Assembly (NCBI GenBank): GCA_018673255.1
Contig: JABHDC010000274.1
Span: 1 to 38,938 of the forward strand
DNA: 38,938 nt
From: Gemmatimonadota bacterium
Lineage (GTDB): Bacteria; Latescibacterota; UBA2968; UBA8231
Reading direction: 5' to 3'
The translations under genes and the position numbers were made by a program. The notes below the pieces were generated by a model. It did no database searches, was not told the DNA's origin, and saw only the letters and a program-made list of their open reading frames with translations. This document shows, piece after piece, positions 8,224 through 18,200 of this stretch (position 1 is its first letter; each line of letters begins with the position of its first letter).

Positions 8224-9260
8224 TGATCGATGTCAGGAATATCGCTGTCAGGAACATCGACAGCTGGGGCCTGATGTCGCTGCACGCCCACCTGCCCCCC
8301 GAGGGCTTGGATGAGCACATCCAGACCGTAACCACTGACAGACGAGATGAGGAAGTGACGGAGACCAAGATCTGCCAGCGGGTTGGTGAATGCCTGCGCC
8401 TGTTCCGCATCCAGCAGATCGGCCTTGGTGTAGGCCAGGGCCAGCGGCTTATCGAGAAGGGCCGGGTTGAAGCTGGCCAATTCGGTGCGCAGTGCTTCGA
8501 ATTGCTCGCGCTGGTCCTCGCCCGTCGCGTCAAGCATAAACAGGAGGATCCGAGTTCGCTCAATGTGCTTCAGAAAACGAATACCCAGCCCCTTGCCCTC
8601 GTGCGCCCCCTCGATAAGCCCCGGCAGGTCGGCCATCACGAAGCTGTCGTATTCGCCGAAGCGGACGATGCCCAGATGTGGTTCCAGTGTTGTGAAGGGG
8701 TAGTCGGCGATCTTCGGATGCGCTGCAGAGAGACGCGAGAGCAGTGTCGACTTGCCAGCGTTGGGAAACCCCACCAAACCGATGTCCGCCAGCAGCTTGA
8801 GTTCCAGGTGCACGACAGCATCGCTCCCGGGCCGACCGCGGTCGGCGCGACGTGGTGCCTGGTCTTGAGGCGTGGCAAATCGTGCATTACCGCGTCCCCC
8901 CCGTCCACCCTTCAGCAGCACCAATTCCTCACCCGTTGTGAGCAAATCCGCGATCACCTGGCCTTCGTCATCTCGCAGGACAGTACCGGGGGGCACACGA
9001 ATGACCCAATTCTCGCCGCGCGCACCGGTCAGCTTCTTGCCTTTCCCGTGGCCACCACGATCCGCTTCAATTTTCGGCCGGTATCGCAGATCGACAAGAG
9101 TCGACAGTCGGTCGTCGGTACGAAAGATCACGTGGCCACCATCGCCGCCATCCCCGCCATCAGGACCGCCTCTGGGCACGAATTTCTCTCGCCGGAAACT
9201 CATGCAGCCATCGCCGCCGGCACCGGACTTCACAGAAAGGGTTACTTCATCGATAAACAT
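8220..9260 (-). CDS. obg: Obg/CgtA ribosome-associated GTPase
   Basis: 346 residues. The N-terminal Obg fold is glycine-rich (SVKSGAGGDGCMSFRREKFVPRGGPDGGDGG...). The G domain shows GFPNAGKSTLLSRLS, the TT of switch I in YPFTTLEPHLG, and DLPGLIEGAHEGKGLGIRFLKHIERT. There is no C-terminal OCT domain, as in many Gram-negative versions. Obg helps late assembly of the 50S subunit and responds to ppGpp. It sits 16 bases after coaD and overlaps dprA. Start ATG at 9260 is fixed by the usual MFIDEV N-terminus. Confidence 0.97.
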   Translation of the reverse strand: MFIDEVTLSVKSGAGGDGCMSFRREKFVPRGGPDGGDGGDGGHVIFRTDDRLSTLVDLRYRPKIEADRGGHGKGKKLTGARGENWVIRVPPGTVLRDDEGQVIADLLTTGEELVLLKGGRGGRGNARFATPQDQAPRRADRGRPGSDAVVHLELKLLADIGLVGFPNAGKSTLLSRLSAAHPKIADYPFTTLEPHLGIVRFGEYDSFVMADLPGLIEGAHEGKGLGIRFLKHIERTRILLFMLDATGEDQREQFEALRTELASFNPALLDKPLALAYTKADLLDAEQAQAFTNPLADLGLRHFLISSVSGYGLDVLIQALGGQVGVQRHQAPAVDVPDSDIPDIDQ

Positions 9261-9276
9261 GTTTCAGCTGTCTCGT

Positions 9277-9753
9277 TCAGGTGTACTTCTGTCGCAGACG
9301 CTGATCGACATTGGCCGGAACGAAACCGGACACATCGCCACCATACTGGGCGATCTGTTTCACTGTCGACGAACGCAGATACATGTATTCGGCACTCGTC
9401 ATCAGATAGACCGAGTCGAATTCCTCCCAGAGACTTCGATTCGTCAGAGCCATGGAGAACTCGGCTTCGAAGTCCGTCACGGCGCGCAGACCACGCACGG
9501 CATGCCGGATATCGTGTCGACGGGCGTAGTCGACGAGCAGACCCTCTGTCTGATCGACCGTCACCTGAGGCCAGGCAGATGTCGTCTCACGAATCATCTC
9601 CATGTTCTCCTCAACGCCGAACAGCGACTCCTTGCCAGGATTCACTGCGAGCAGCACAACGAGGGTATCGAACATATCGACGGCACGCTCGATGATATTC
9701 AGATGGCCGAGTGTGATCGGATCAAAACTGCCGGGATACAGAGCGGTCTTCAT
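9277..9753 (-). CDS. coaD: CoaD, pantetheine-phosphate adenylyltransferase
   Basis: 158 residues, the normal size. The N-terminus MKTALYPGSFDPITLGHLNI holds the nucleotidyltransferase motif TxGH (TLGH). The C-terminal YLRSSTVKQIAQYGGDVSGFVP is the second active-site segment. The enzyme joins AMP to 4'-phosphopantetheine, the fourth step of coenzyme A synthesis. Its ATG overlaps the stop of the pilN-like gene by four bases, so this housekeeping gene is coupled to the pilus genes. Confidence 0.97.
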   Translation of the reverse strand: MKTALYPGSFDPITLGHLNIIERAVDMFDTLVVLLAVNPGKESLFGVEENMEMIRETTSAWPQVTVDQTEGLLVDYARRHDIRHAVRGLRAVTDFEAEFSMALTNRSLWEEFDSVYLMTSAEYMYLRSSTVKQIAQYGGDVSGFVPANVDQRLRQKYT

Positions 9754-10670
9754 CGACCGGTCTCCTTCCTGAGGAGGACGTCGAGGGAGGCCGTAACACG
9801 GACCAGACCCTTCTCGCTGGATTCAATGTCAAATCGTGTCAATCGTGCTTGGAGTTCACCGGCCAGCGCCGCACCAAAAGCGGTCACCTGATCGAGCGAC
9901 CCCACTGCGGAGATTGCCTGTTCGATGCGCGTCCCTCCCGCGGCCCAGTCTTCATGTGTGGGCCTCAGAGTTGCCAGGCGCGTCAGTCCCACGGCATGCG
10001 CGTGCCGTTGAGCCAATTGGAGAATCTCGTCCACGTCTATCACTGTGTGCTCGGGAGGACTGGCCGGTGCATCCGAATCGACTGCGCCCCGAATGAGATA
10101 GGCCGAGGGCTGTTCGGGGTGCTCCCGCCAGAAGGTCAGATGCGTCCGCCATCCGGCTTCTCGCATGGCCGCGACAGTACCTTGCAGTGCCTCGTGTTCG
10201 GCGGAGACTGCCAACCCCTGCAACTCGAAGGAGCCATCCGCCAGACTCCTGAGCCCCGTGATCTGGACTGAGGCAGGTAGATGCTGACGCAATCGCTGTG
10301 CTGTCTGCCACCACAGGACCGAGCTCGAGACATTCGCAGCGACACCGACGATCTGTGCCGAGGTGGGGACGTTGGATTCAATATCGCTGATCGTGCGTTG
10401 GGAAGCCTCCTCTGCGACAACGGGATCCATCGTCGCAGACGAGGCTCCTGCGCTCTGCGCCTTCGTACCGGCAACAGATCGATAACCCGGCACCTGATCG
10501 GTCACCTCGGATTGCGCCCACGAGGGGGCATCCAGGCGCAGCAGGCGAAGCAAGCCGACCTCCTGATCGAGGCCATAAAGCGAGACAACGATAGCGGTGA
10601 GGCCCAATGCAGCCAGGATGACCGGCAATCGCCGGCGCTCATTTTCGAGTGCAACACGAATCATCGCCAT
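9750..10670 (-). CDS. PilN/PilO-like type IV pilus or competence assembly protein
   Basis: 306 residues from ATG at 10670, six bases downstream of the pilM stop; ATG at 10664 is equally possible. The frame extends upstream into pilM, which is unlikely to be used. One membrane helix (LPVILAALGLTAIVVSLYGL) near the N-terminus follows a short basic cytoplasmic tail with ALENERRR. The periplasmic part has a WWQTAQRLRQHLPASVQITGL segment like PilN, where the helix pair is followed by a ferredoxin-like fold. A second similar unit after about residue 210 suggests a fused PilN-PilO architecture. Identification rests mainly on topology and on the pilM neighbour, since these families diverge widely. 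Confidence 0.6.
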   Translation of the reverse strand: MAMIRVALENERRRLPVILAALGLTAIVVSLYGLDQEVGLLRLLRLDAPSWAQSEVTDQVPGYRSVAGTKAQSAGASSATMDPVVAEEASQRTISDIESNVPTSAQIVGVAANVSSSVLWWQTAQRLRQHLPASVQITGLRSLADGSFELQGLAVSAEHEALQGTVAAMREAGWRTHLTFWREHPEQPSAYLIRGAVDSDAPASPPEHTVIDVDEILQLAQRHAHAVGLTRLATLRPTHEDWAAGGTRIEQAISAVGSLDQVTAFGAALAGELQARLTRFDIESSEKGLVRVTASLDVLLRKETGR

Positions 10671-10675
10671 GGTGA

Positions 10676-11602
10676 TCAGGCATCTGCCAGGCCGCGAAAT
10701 GCCAGCCCTGCTGCCACACACAGGGCCGCAGCGCCGCCCGGCATGGTATCGAGGGCCTCATCGGCGCGGCTGCGACGACTCAAGCGGGCAAATGGATCCA
10801 GTGGCCGGATCGTTCGGCCGAGCCGGGTCAGATGCTCAGCTGCGTCACATGCCAGTTCACTGGCGAGCCAGATGCGGTCCGCACTTTCGGTGCCCTGCCC
10901 CGTGTCGAGCAGCCCCTCGGTGTAGCTGCGCAACTCTTCGACCTTGCTGTGGGTCATCGTGTCCGCCTCATCCTCCCACGACCACACGGCCTCGGCTTCG
11001 AACTCGCCATCGCGCACAAGCACGGCCCGTCCCTCTGCGCTATCCAGCTGCACAATCAGGTCTGTGCCATCATCGAGGGCCGAACCACTCCCATCCAGCG
11101 CATTCACCAGTGCAAAAGGGATCATGTCAAAACCGGGTTTGCCGATCTTCGCTTGACGACAGAGCACGCCATACAACTCGAGCACCTCGCGCCGGGCGGC
11201 GACGACAAAGCCGTAGCGACTCGTCTGCAGCACATCCAGGACGAAATCATCGAAGTCCTCTTCCAGAGACTGGCGTGCTTCCCACATCAGCTGCTCGCGG
11301 GTCTCGTTGTCGTTCCCGGGCACGAGAAATCGTCGCTTCACGAAGGATGACGTCCCGCCAAGACCGAAATACGGGCGCTGACATCTGACACCGGTATCCG
11401 CCAGGTGCATGAGCGCCGTCGCCAGAGCGCTGCGACCAAGGTCGTCGGCAAGTTGCTCGGGCAGCTCGGCGGTCTGCGATAGCGACACGCGGGCGCACGC
11501 CGACAGATGCACGGTCTGGCGGCGGCGTGACAACAGGACCGCATGAACGGTGTCGCCACTGATATGAACGCCGGTGCAGTATTTGGGGCCAGATCCGAAC
11601 AC
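10676..11602 (-). CDS. PilM-like actin-fold protein of a type IV pilus or DNA-uptake machine
   Basis: 308 residues from GTG at 11602. The N-terminus (CTGVHISGDTVHAVLLSRRRQTVHLSACARVSL) is the first ATPase-fold strand pair of PilM. Later parts include YFGLGGTSSFVKRRFLVPG, WEARQSLEEDFDDFVLDV, VVAARREVLELYGVLCRQAKI, and LIVQLDSAEGRAVLVRDGEFEAEAVW. PilM sits on the cytoplasmic face and binds the N-terminal tail of PilN. Here the pilN-like gene follows directly. No pilP, pilQ, pilB or pilT is present in the window. Confidence 0.8.
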   Translation of the reverse strand: MFGSGPKYCTGVHISGDTVHAVLLSRRRQTVHLSACARVSLSQTAELPEQLADDLGRSALATALMHLADTGVRCQRPYFGLGGTSSFVKRRFLVPGNDNETREQLMWEARQSLEEDFDDFVLDVLQTSRYGFVVAARREVLELYGVLCRQAKIGKPGFDMIPFALVNALDGSGSALDDGTDLIVQLDSAEGRAVLVRDGEFEAEAVWSWEDEADTMTHSKVEELRSYTEGLLDTGQGTESADRIWLASELACDAAEHLTRLGRTIRPLDPFARLSRRSRADEALDTMPGGAAALCVAAGLAFRGLADA

Positions 11603-11637
11603 GGGTCAGTTGCGGGCCGAGGTGAAGAGGGGCAATG

Positions 11638-12129
11638 TCAGTCCAGGCGCAAGCGGGAGCGCAGGCGGGTCACAGTGCCCACACCAATGCCTCGCACCTG
11701 AGTCAATTCGTCAATGCTGCTAAACCGGCCGTGCTGCCGCCGGAATTCGATGATGGCTGTCGCCGTGCGCGGCCCGATCCCCGGCAGTGAGTCCCATGCT
11801 GCCAGATCAGCCGAATTGATGGCAATCGTACTATCTGCAGACGTTTCGGCAGCGACTGCGACACTGGCCGGACTGCCTTGTGGCACAACCAGAGGAGGAT
11901 CAGCTGCTCCCGAACTCATTTCGGGCATTGCCACGGCGGCATCAGCGGCCTCCGGATGGCCTTGCGACACGACAGCAGGAGGCTCGACGGCTCCCGGGAT
12001 CACGTGAAAGTCAGGCAACCCCTCCTGTCGCCATGCATCGGCAACCAGCACCAGGCACCCCAGCAACAGACTCCCGGTCAGAAACAGCAGAGCGACCTGC
12101 TCCTGTCGGGTCAGTATCAGCCAGTTCAT
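11638..12129 (-). CDS. comEA: ComEA-like helix-hairpin-helix DNA-binding protein
   Basis: 163 residues. A single membrane anchor (VALLFLTGSLLLGCLVLVADA) is followed by a Pro/Ala-rich linker (about residues 40-100). The C-terminal domain INSADLAAWDSLPGIGPRTATAIIEFRRQHGRFSSIDELTQVRGIGVGTVTRLRSRL has two helix-hairpin-helix motifs (LPGIGPRTA and VRGIGVGTV) as in ComEA. Such proteins bind incoming double-stranded DNA in the periplasm. It lies between sprA and pilM on the same strand; dprA is further down, which supports a DNA-uptake role. Confidence 0.9.
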   Translation of the reverse strand: MNWLILTRQEQVALLFLTGSLLLGCLVLVADAWRQEGLPDFHVIPGAVEPPAVVSQGHPEAADAAVAMPEMSSGAADPPLVVPQGSPASVAVAAETSADSTIAINSADLAAWDSLPGIGPRTATAIIEFRRQHGRFSSIDELTQVRGIGVGTVTRLRSRLRLD

Positions 12130-12202
12130 CTGTCACCAGCTTATCGGGAAGATACCGTGCTGCGACTCTCGTGTGCAACGCACGCGACGGCCGCAAGGTG
12201 CC

Positions 12203-15200
12203 TCAGCGGAAGAACAGCGTGCCGGACATACGCAGTTCACGGACTTTGCGCGTACGATCCGTGATGTTGTTGCGATCGTTTTCGAAGCGCATGATCCCCT
12301 CGCCTCGGAAGCTCTCACTGAAGCTGTAGGTCGCCTTCAACTCAGCCTTGGAGCGGTTGGTGGAGGAGATCGCTACGGGACGCTCGGCGCCCGTGCCACT
12401 GGATCGCACGTCCGATTCGAGGGAAAGCTCGAATCTCAGATCCACATTACTCTTGAGCTTGCCGAGCAGAGGCAGATGGCGGGGTCGCAATTTGTAGCGC
12501 ACATCGAGACTCGTCTTGTTCCGCTCCTGACCACCACTACCTCGCAACGGCGGACGCCCGCGGGGCACACCACTGTCATCTTCTTCTGCCTGCTCGTAGT
12601 CGAGATCGTCACTGGCTGATCGGGACACCTCGAAACGGGTCGTGGGACCGATACGCCACTGTCCCGTCCAGGAGGCGCGCCATTCGGTCGATTCTGACTG
12701 GTTGATCAGATTCCGATCTCGCAGATCCCCTTCACCCTGATCGGTAGCTGACTCGTCGTAGCGAACATTAACCTGAGCACTGTTGAGGAACCGTTTCATG
12801 TACGGGATCCGGTCGGCACGGCCCCAATTGACTGTCAACGAAGGGAACTGTCGACGACGCTCGACACGCAGGCGGTCCTGAGTGCTTCCCGATCGCTTGC
12901 TCTGTGTCTCCTTCAGAGTGCTCTTGACACTGAATCCCATCGGCAGCCTCAGACCCGTCGACATATCCGTATCGGTGCTCCGACTGCGGGAATCCTGCTG
13001 TGTAAGGCCCGACCCCTGCTGGCCGACCGTCAGGGAATCTTCGATGCCGATCTGGTAGAACAGGGGCGGCCGCTCGACGAGATTGAAATTCCGTCCGTCC
13101 GTGCTGCGCCGCCACGTCGTGTTGAAGGGCTCGATATAGCTGCTGACGAAATAGAGGAATCGGCGTGCAATAAATGGCTGAGGAACGGATTGTTCCTCCG
13201 GCGCGGCCACGGCCTCGGCACTGTCGATCGCAGTGGCCCGTCGATGGGCCCGCGCGCGGACACCCCGAGTACGCTCACCCTGGGCGCCGACGAACTTCAG
13301 CAATTGCGGCAGACGCACATTCATCCGCGCTGTGACCGTATTCTTCGTCGTAATATCGATCGTCTGGATCGGGATCCCGGTCAGGGTATCGAGGACCGCC
13401 GCCTGACGACGACGACGCGGATCGGAACTCTCCTGGTAGTTGGCCGAGAATGTGAAGGACGGATCCAACCACGAGATCAGGCGGGGATTGATCTTCAGAT
13501 CCGCCTTCTGGTTGCGCGACACCTCACGCCCAAAAGCCAGCTGCGCAAGGTCGAATTTCTTCCGCAGATCTCGGTTGACCTGGAGATTGTAGTCCGCCGA
13601 CAACGAGCGAAGAGGACTGTACTTGCCGGCGTAGGTCTCTTTCAGGTCGAAGACCTCATTGAAGGTCGTATCTCGCTGGGTCGCTCTCCAATTCGTGCTC
13701 TCCTGCCGATTGACATTGACGTTGTAGTTCATCGTCGTCGGCAGAGGGCTCAACTCAGATTTCCTCATACTTGCAGGCATGAACTCCGGCAACCAGGCCA
13801 GATAGCTGAATTTCGGCTTCGGGAAGGGCATCTTGTAGCTGAAATTCATGATCTGCGAATCCCGATCGTCCACTGGGGTGACCGGTGAGGTATTGCGTTC
13901 GCGCGTCTGCGACATGCGCAGATTCACCTGGTCCAGAGTCCAGTGCGACAACCAGTGGGTTCCACTGCGTTTGGTCACCGAGAACTCGAAGAAATCCTTG
14001 CGACGCTCGGTGCGGAGTGAGTCCTGTTCGTTGGCGAGCAACTCGACATCCGAATTCGGCCCAAAACGTGGCAGACTCAGATCTCGATTGTAGCTGGCTT
14101 TGACGGGGATCGAGAAGCCCCAGCTGCCCGGAAGGAACTTGTGCACATTCGACGTCGTCGACACCGTCGTGCGCAGGTCACCACTCTTGCGTTCCGTGTT
14201 GTCGATGGTCCGGAAATTCTGTGATCGCCAGTCGACGAGAGCGTCGACATCCAGAAAATCCGCCAACTGCGTGTTGATGCGAGCAAATGCGGCAATGCCG
14301 GGATCGTTACGAGCCTCGTCCAGTCGCAACTCATCCACATAAACCTGTCCCGTGAACTGATTGCCTTCACTTCGATTGCGCAGTCCGAGGGACAACTGCC
14401 GGACCTGCTGCATCGAAGGATTGCCGCGAACGCGGTAGATGGCCGGCGCCCCATCCCTGCGGGTTGGCCTGGCGATCACCGTATCGAGCTGACTGACGGC
14501 CACACCATTGCTGTCAAAACGGCCCCGCTGCAACTCCGCCTTGAGGAGGGACAGGTCCTCGAGGTGGATATCGACCTCGTTGCGATCATCCCAGCCCACG
14601 AAGACCGGCGTAGCGAACTCGTAGTAGTTGAGCGAGTCCGCGCCAAAGCGAATGAACAGCTCCAACTCGCTCGAATCCAGATCGGCCACATAGGTCGAGT
14701 TGGAGTCTCCATGGACATACATGCGCAGACGTGTGTACTTCGTGTAGTCGGCATTGCGTGAGAGCACCTTCGTCGCCGAGACCTGGTGGCCGGGGTCGAT
14801 CTTCTCGGCGTCGAGCACGAGAGACTGCTCGCGCTCCCTCACCCGAGAGTTGGCCAGACGTCGAACGGTTACGCCCGGTGGCGGCCGGTAACTCTGATTC
14901 TCATCTGTACCGATGACGGTGACATTGAAGGCCTCTTCTGCACCGACCGCAACGGCATCGTCGAGGGCGGCAATGTCATCCTCCTGCCACTCATTCCCAA
15001 TGATTTCAATCTGGGCGATCTGCACGCGACTCGTGTCGCCCCTGCCTTCATCGGTGACCAGTGTGAGGCGTGCAAACTCGATCCGACTTGAATCCGGCGT
15101 GCCTACACGCTCGATATCTTCGCTGAAAAGCGGGATGCGATAGAGCCGCCAGTCGTCACAGGTTCCAGCCATCTCGGACCGGCTGCAGGTACCGGGCTCG

Positions 15201-18200
15201 TGGGCATCACGGGCCAGATCGATGGCATAGTGGTAGTAATCATTCCGCGTGTTGAGCGAGCCGTCGTTGTTCAGATCCTCCGTATCGGGACGCAGACCGC
15301 CTTCACCACCCTTCAGGTTGCCCTGGGTGCCATTGATGCGGTCGTAATTGTCGCGATTCCGGGTGGGATCATAGTTCCAGTTGTCCCCCTCAGGGTCACC
15401 CGGATTGCGATCGGGGAACAACTGAGCGAACTCCTCCTGCATGGCAGATTCCGACACCGTCGTGTCGCCGCCCGCTTCGCTCAGGTAGTATTTGAGCTCT
15501 TCCTCGTCGTCGCGCCCGTCAATGCCGACATCTTCACTTTCTGCCACCTGGCCATCACCGGTGGTGCGCCCCGGCAAAGGCTCATCTTCCGTATCGATTT
15601 TGCCGTTGGCGATCCAGTCTTCGCTGATATCACCCAGATCCAGGTGCAATTCCCCCTCGACGCCTCGCAGCCATACGTCCAGGAACTTCGACTGGGAGAA
15701 ATCTCGCACACCACCACCGAAGACCGTCATCACGCCGCCCCATGTCTCGATCTCGTCGCCGGGCAGGACCTCGAGTGTCAGCACGTCGGTGCGATTGTTT
15801 GCGGCCTCCACCTGATCCTGCTGGCCAGGCCAGATGTCGGTGCGCTGGAATCGATCGTAGGGATTGTACCACAGCAGACGGCCACGATTCACATCGTCGA
15901 GACGGATATCCGTCGGTGCACTGGCCGGCGTCCACCGGCTGCGGAAGATCGAGATGATCTCGGGGCGTTCGGATCCCTCGAAATCATCGATGTAGCCCTG
16001 CCCCTTCGTATTCAGATTCGGTCGACTCTGAGCGATCTCAGCCTGAATCGACACGTCGGATTCTGCAGCCGTCTTGAGACCCGGCAGGGCGTCGACAAGT
16101 CGCGTCAGCAGGGGCGCTTCGAATCGTGCCCGAAGATCCAGATCCCACACCACGGTTCGAGCCGGTTCGGATCCGACGCGGACGCGATTCTCGGGAGATC
16201 TGATGTTGTTGTAGAGCAATGTGCCACCCAGGACACCGTCGCCCTGCCAGAACTCATATTCGCTGCGCATGCCCAGCAGCGTCTTCTGCTGGCTGCCCAG
16301 ACCAATCAGATCCTGGCTCTCATAGGTGATCTCCAGATCGGCACCCGGATCGGCGACGGCATTGACCGTCGCACCGACGAAGGTCACCTCGCCGGTGAAG
16401 GTCACATTGTAGTCGGTGCCGCGTTGCAGACGTTTGCCATTCAGACGCACGTCGACGGACTCGACATCAATGCCGGCCAACCGTCCCTGGGTCAGACTGA
16501 TCCGCTGCTGCGCCGAGGAATTGATCACCTGCAGGATGTAACGACTGGACTCGATCTGATCACGCTGCTGGTGCTTCTCGTAGACCTCCGGTACCTGCGT
16601 CTTCAGGCCGTACTTATCCAGCAACGGAGCGAATGGCTGCTGATCCGGAAAGATCAATACGCCGCGTGAACCATCCAGGCCGACGTAGTCCGCATCGATG
16701 ATCTGATCCGCACGGGTGCCAGGGTCCTGGCCATGGGTATCCAGACCCATCAACTGGAGATAGGACTTCCCATTCTCCGTATTCTCCGGCTCAGCGCCGG
16801 GCACTTCCTGCAGGACCTCGACACGGATCTTGTCTTCGTCAAACAGGCGCCCGCGGGAGAAGCCCTGCACGATGCGATAGACATTCTTCCACTCCAGATT
16901 CCACGTGGGGAATTCCGGTCGCGCATCACGCGCCTTGATGAGGCGCAGACTCAATGAATCCGCATCTGCAGTGGTCACCCCGATCTGGTCGCCCCCGGTC
17001 GTGCGATAGGCAACGGCCAGGGCATGCCGATCCTGTACCGGGACCCGCAGGATGATATATCCCAACTCTCTGACGAGAGCATAGTCATTGTCCGGATCGA
17101 GTCGATGCCATGTCCCGACTTCCGTGTAGCCCGTGCGCTGATCATTCGGATTGGTGTCGTCGGCAAAGGCTCGCCCCGGCCGTGCCAGTTGCTCGGGATC
17201 GTTGCTGACATTGAAGTCGTTGATGTAGACCTGCAGACTCGTGATCTGGGCAGTGGCATCGAGTCCGTCGGGAATGCCCGCATTCAGAACTGAGAAATCA
17301 GGTAGTTGAGCCTTGTATAACTCATCGAGGAAGAAGTACTGATTGCGCACATACTGGTAGTCGCGGATCTCGACCGTATCGACCTGGGCACCACCGCGGA
17401 AGCTCTGACGATTGCTCTCACTCTCTTCGTGGGAGGCGATCGTCGTGAATTTGAAGGATCCCAGATGCCCTGAGGCACGGATGCCGAACAGACCTTTGTG
17501 CTGCTGATTGAAGCCGACAAAGCGCGTGCTGGGCAGCGACAGGGTGGTATTGCCTGCCTGCACTTCCTGGAAGATGTCGTCTTCACTTCCCTTGTAATCG
17601 AGTTTGATCTGATTCGTCAGTTGATCCGTGAGACTCTGACCAAAGGCCGAACCGAGACTTTCCGTATCCTGCGTAATCCGGATGTTGATCGCCTCGCCGA
17701 CAGAGCCCTCCACGGCGAATTGCGACTCCTGATCCATGCTGAGGGTCGGGAATTTTGACGGGCGCCCGGCCAGGGTCTGCACTTCGCCCGCCGTCCATTG
17801 GCTCTTGCCACCCAGTGACGCCGTGTGCGAACCATTGATACGCAGCGATCCCTCTTCACCGATGAGGCGGCGAATCGGTGCCGGCGCCGGGAATGGCACT
17901 CGCCACTCGAGCCGGCCGCGACCACGCCCCATCTGTGAACTGATCGAGCGGCGCTGACGACTGCGGACCGCGTCCGTCCAGCCGGTGTGATAGACGTGGT
18001 CCTGGGCGAGGTCGAGATAGCTGTCTACACTCATCGACACCGGTGCCCCGGCATCGAAACCGGAGGTCTGTGGTGTATAGTGCACGCCGAGAGAATCGAC
18101 GGTGACCTGACGCAATTTGAAGGACGTACGATTCTCGACCAGCGCCTGTCGGGGGGAGCGCTGGCGCAACAGTGGGTTTCCTGGTCGGAAGGGGGCCCAC

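Noticed and set aside
7902..9695. Long plus-strand open frame opposite dprA, obg and coaD
   Set aside because: It is the complement of well-supported genes; its protein has no domain character and is rich in Arg, His and Pro, as is usual for antisense frames in GC-rich DNA.
15200..16669. 489-codon plus-strand frame inside sprA
   Set aside because: Antisense shadow of sprA, which carries clear family motifs in the same stretch.
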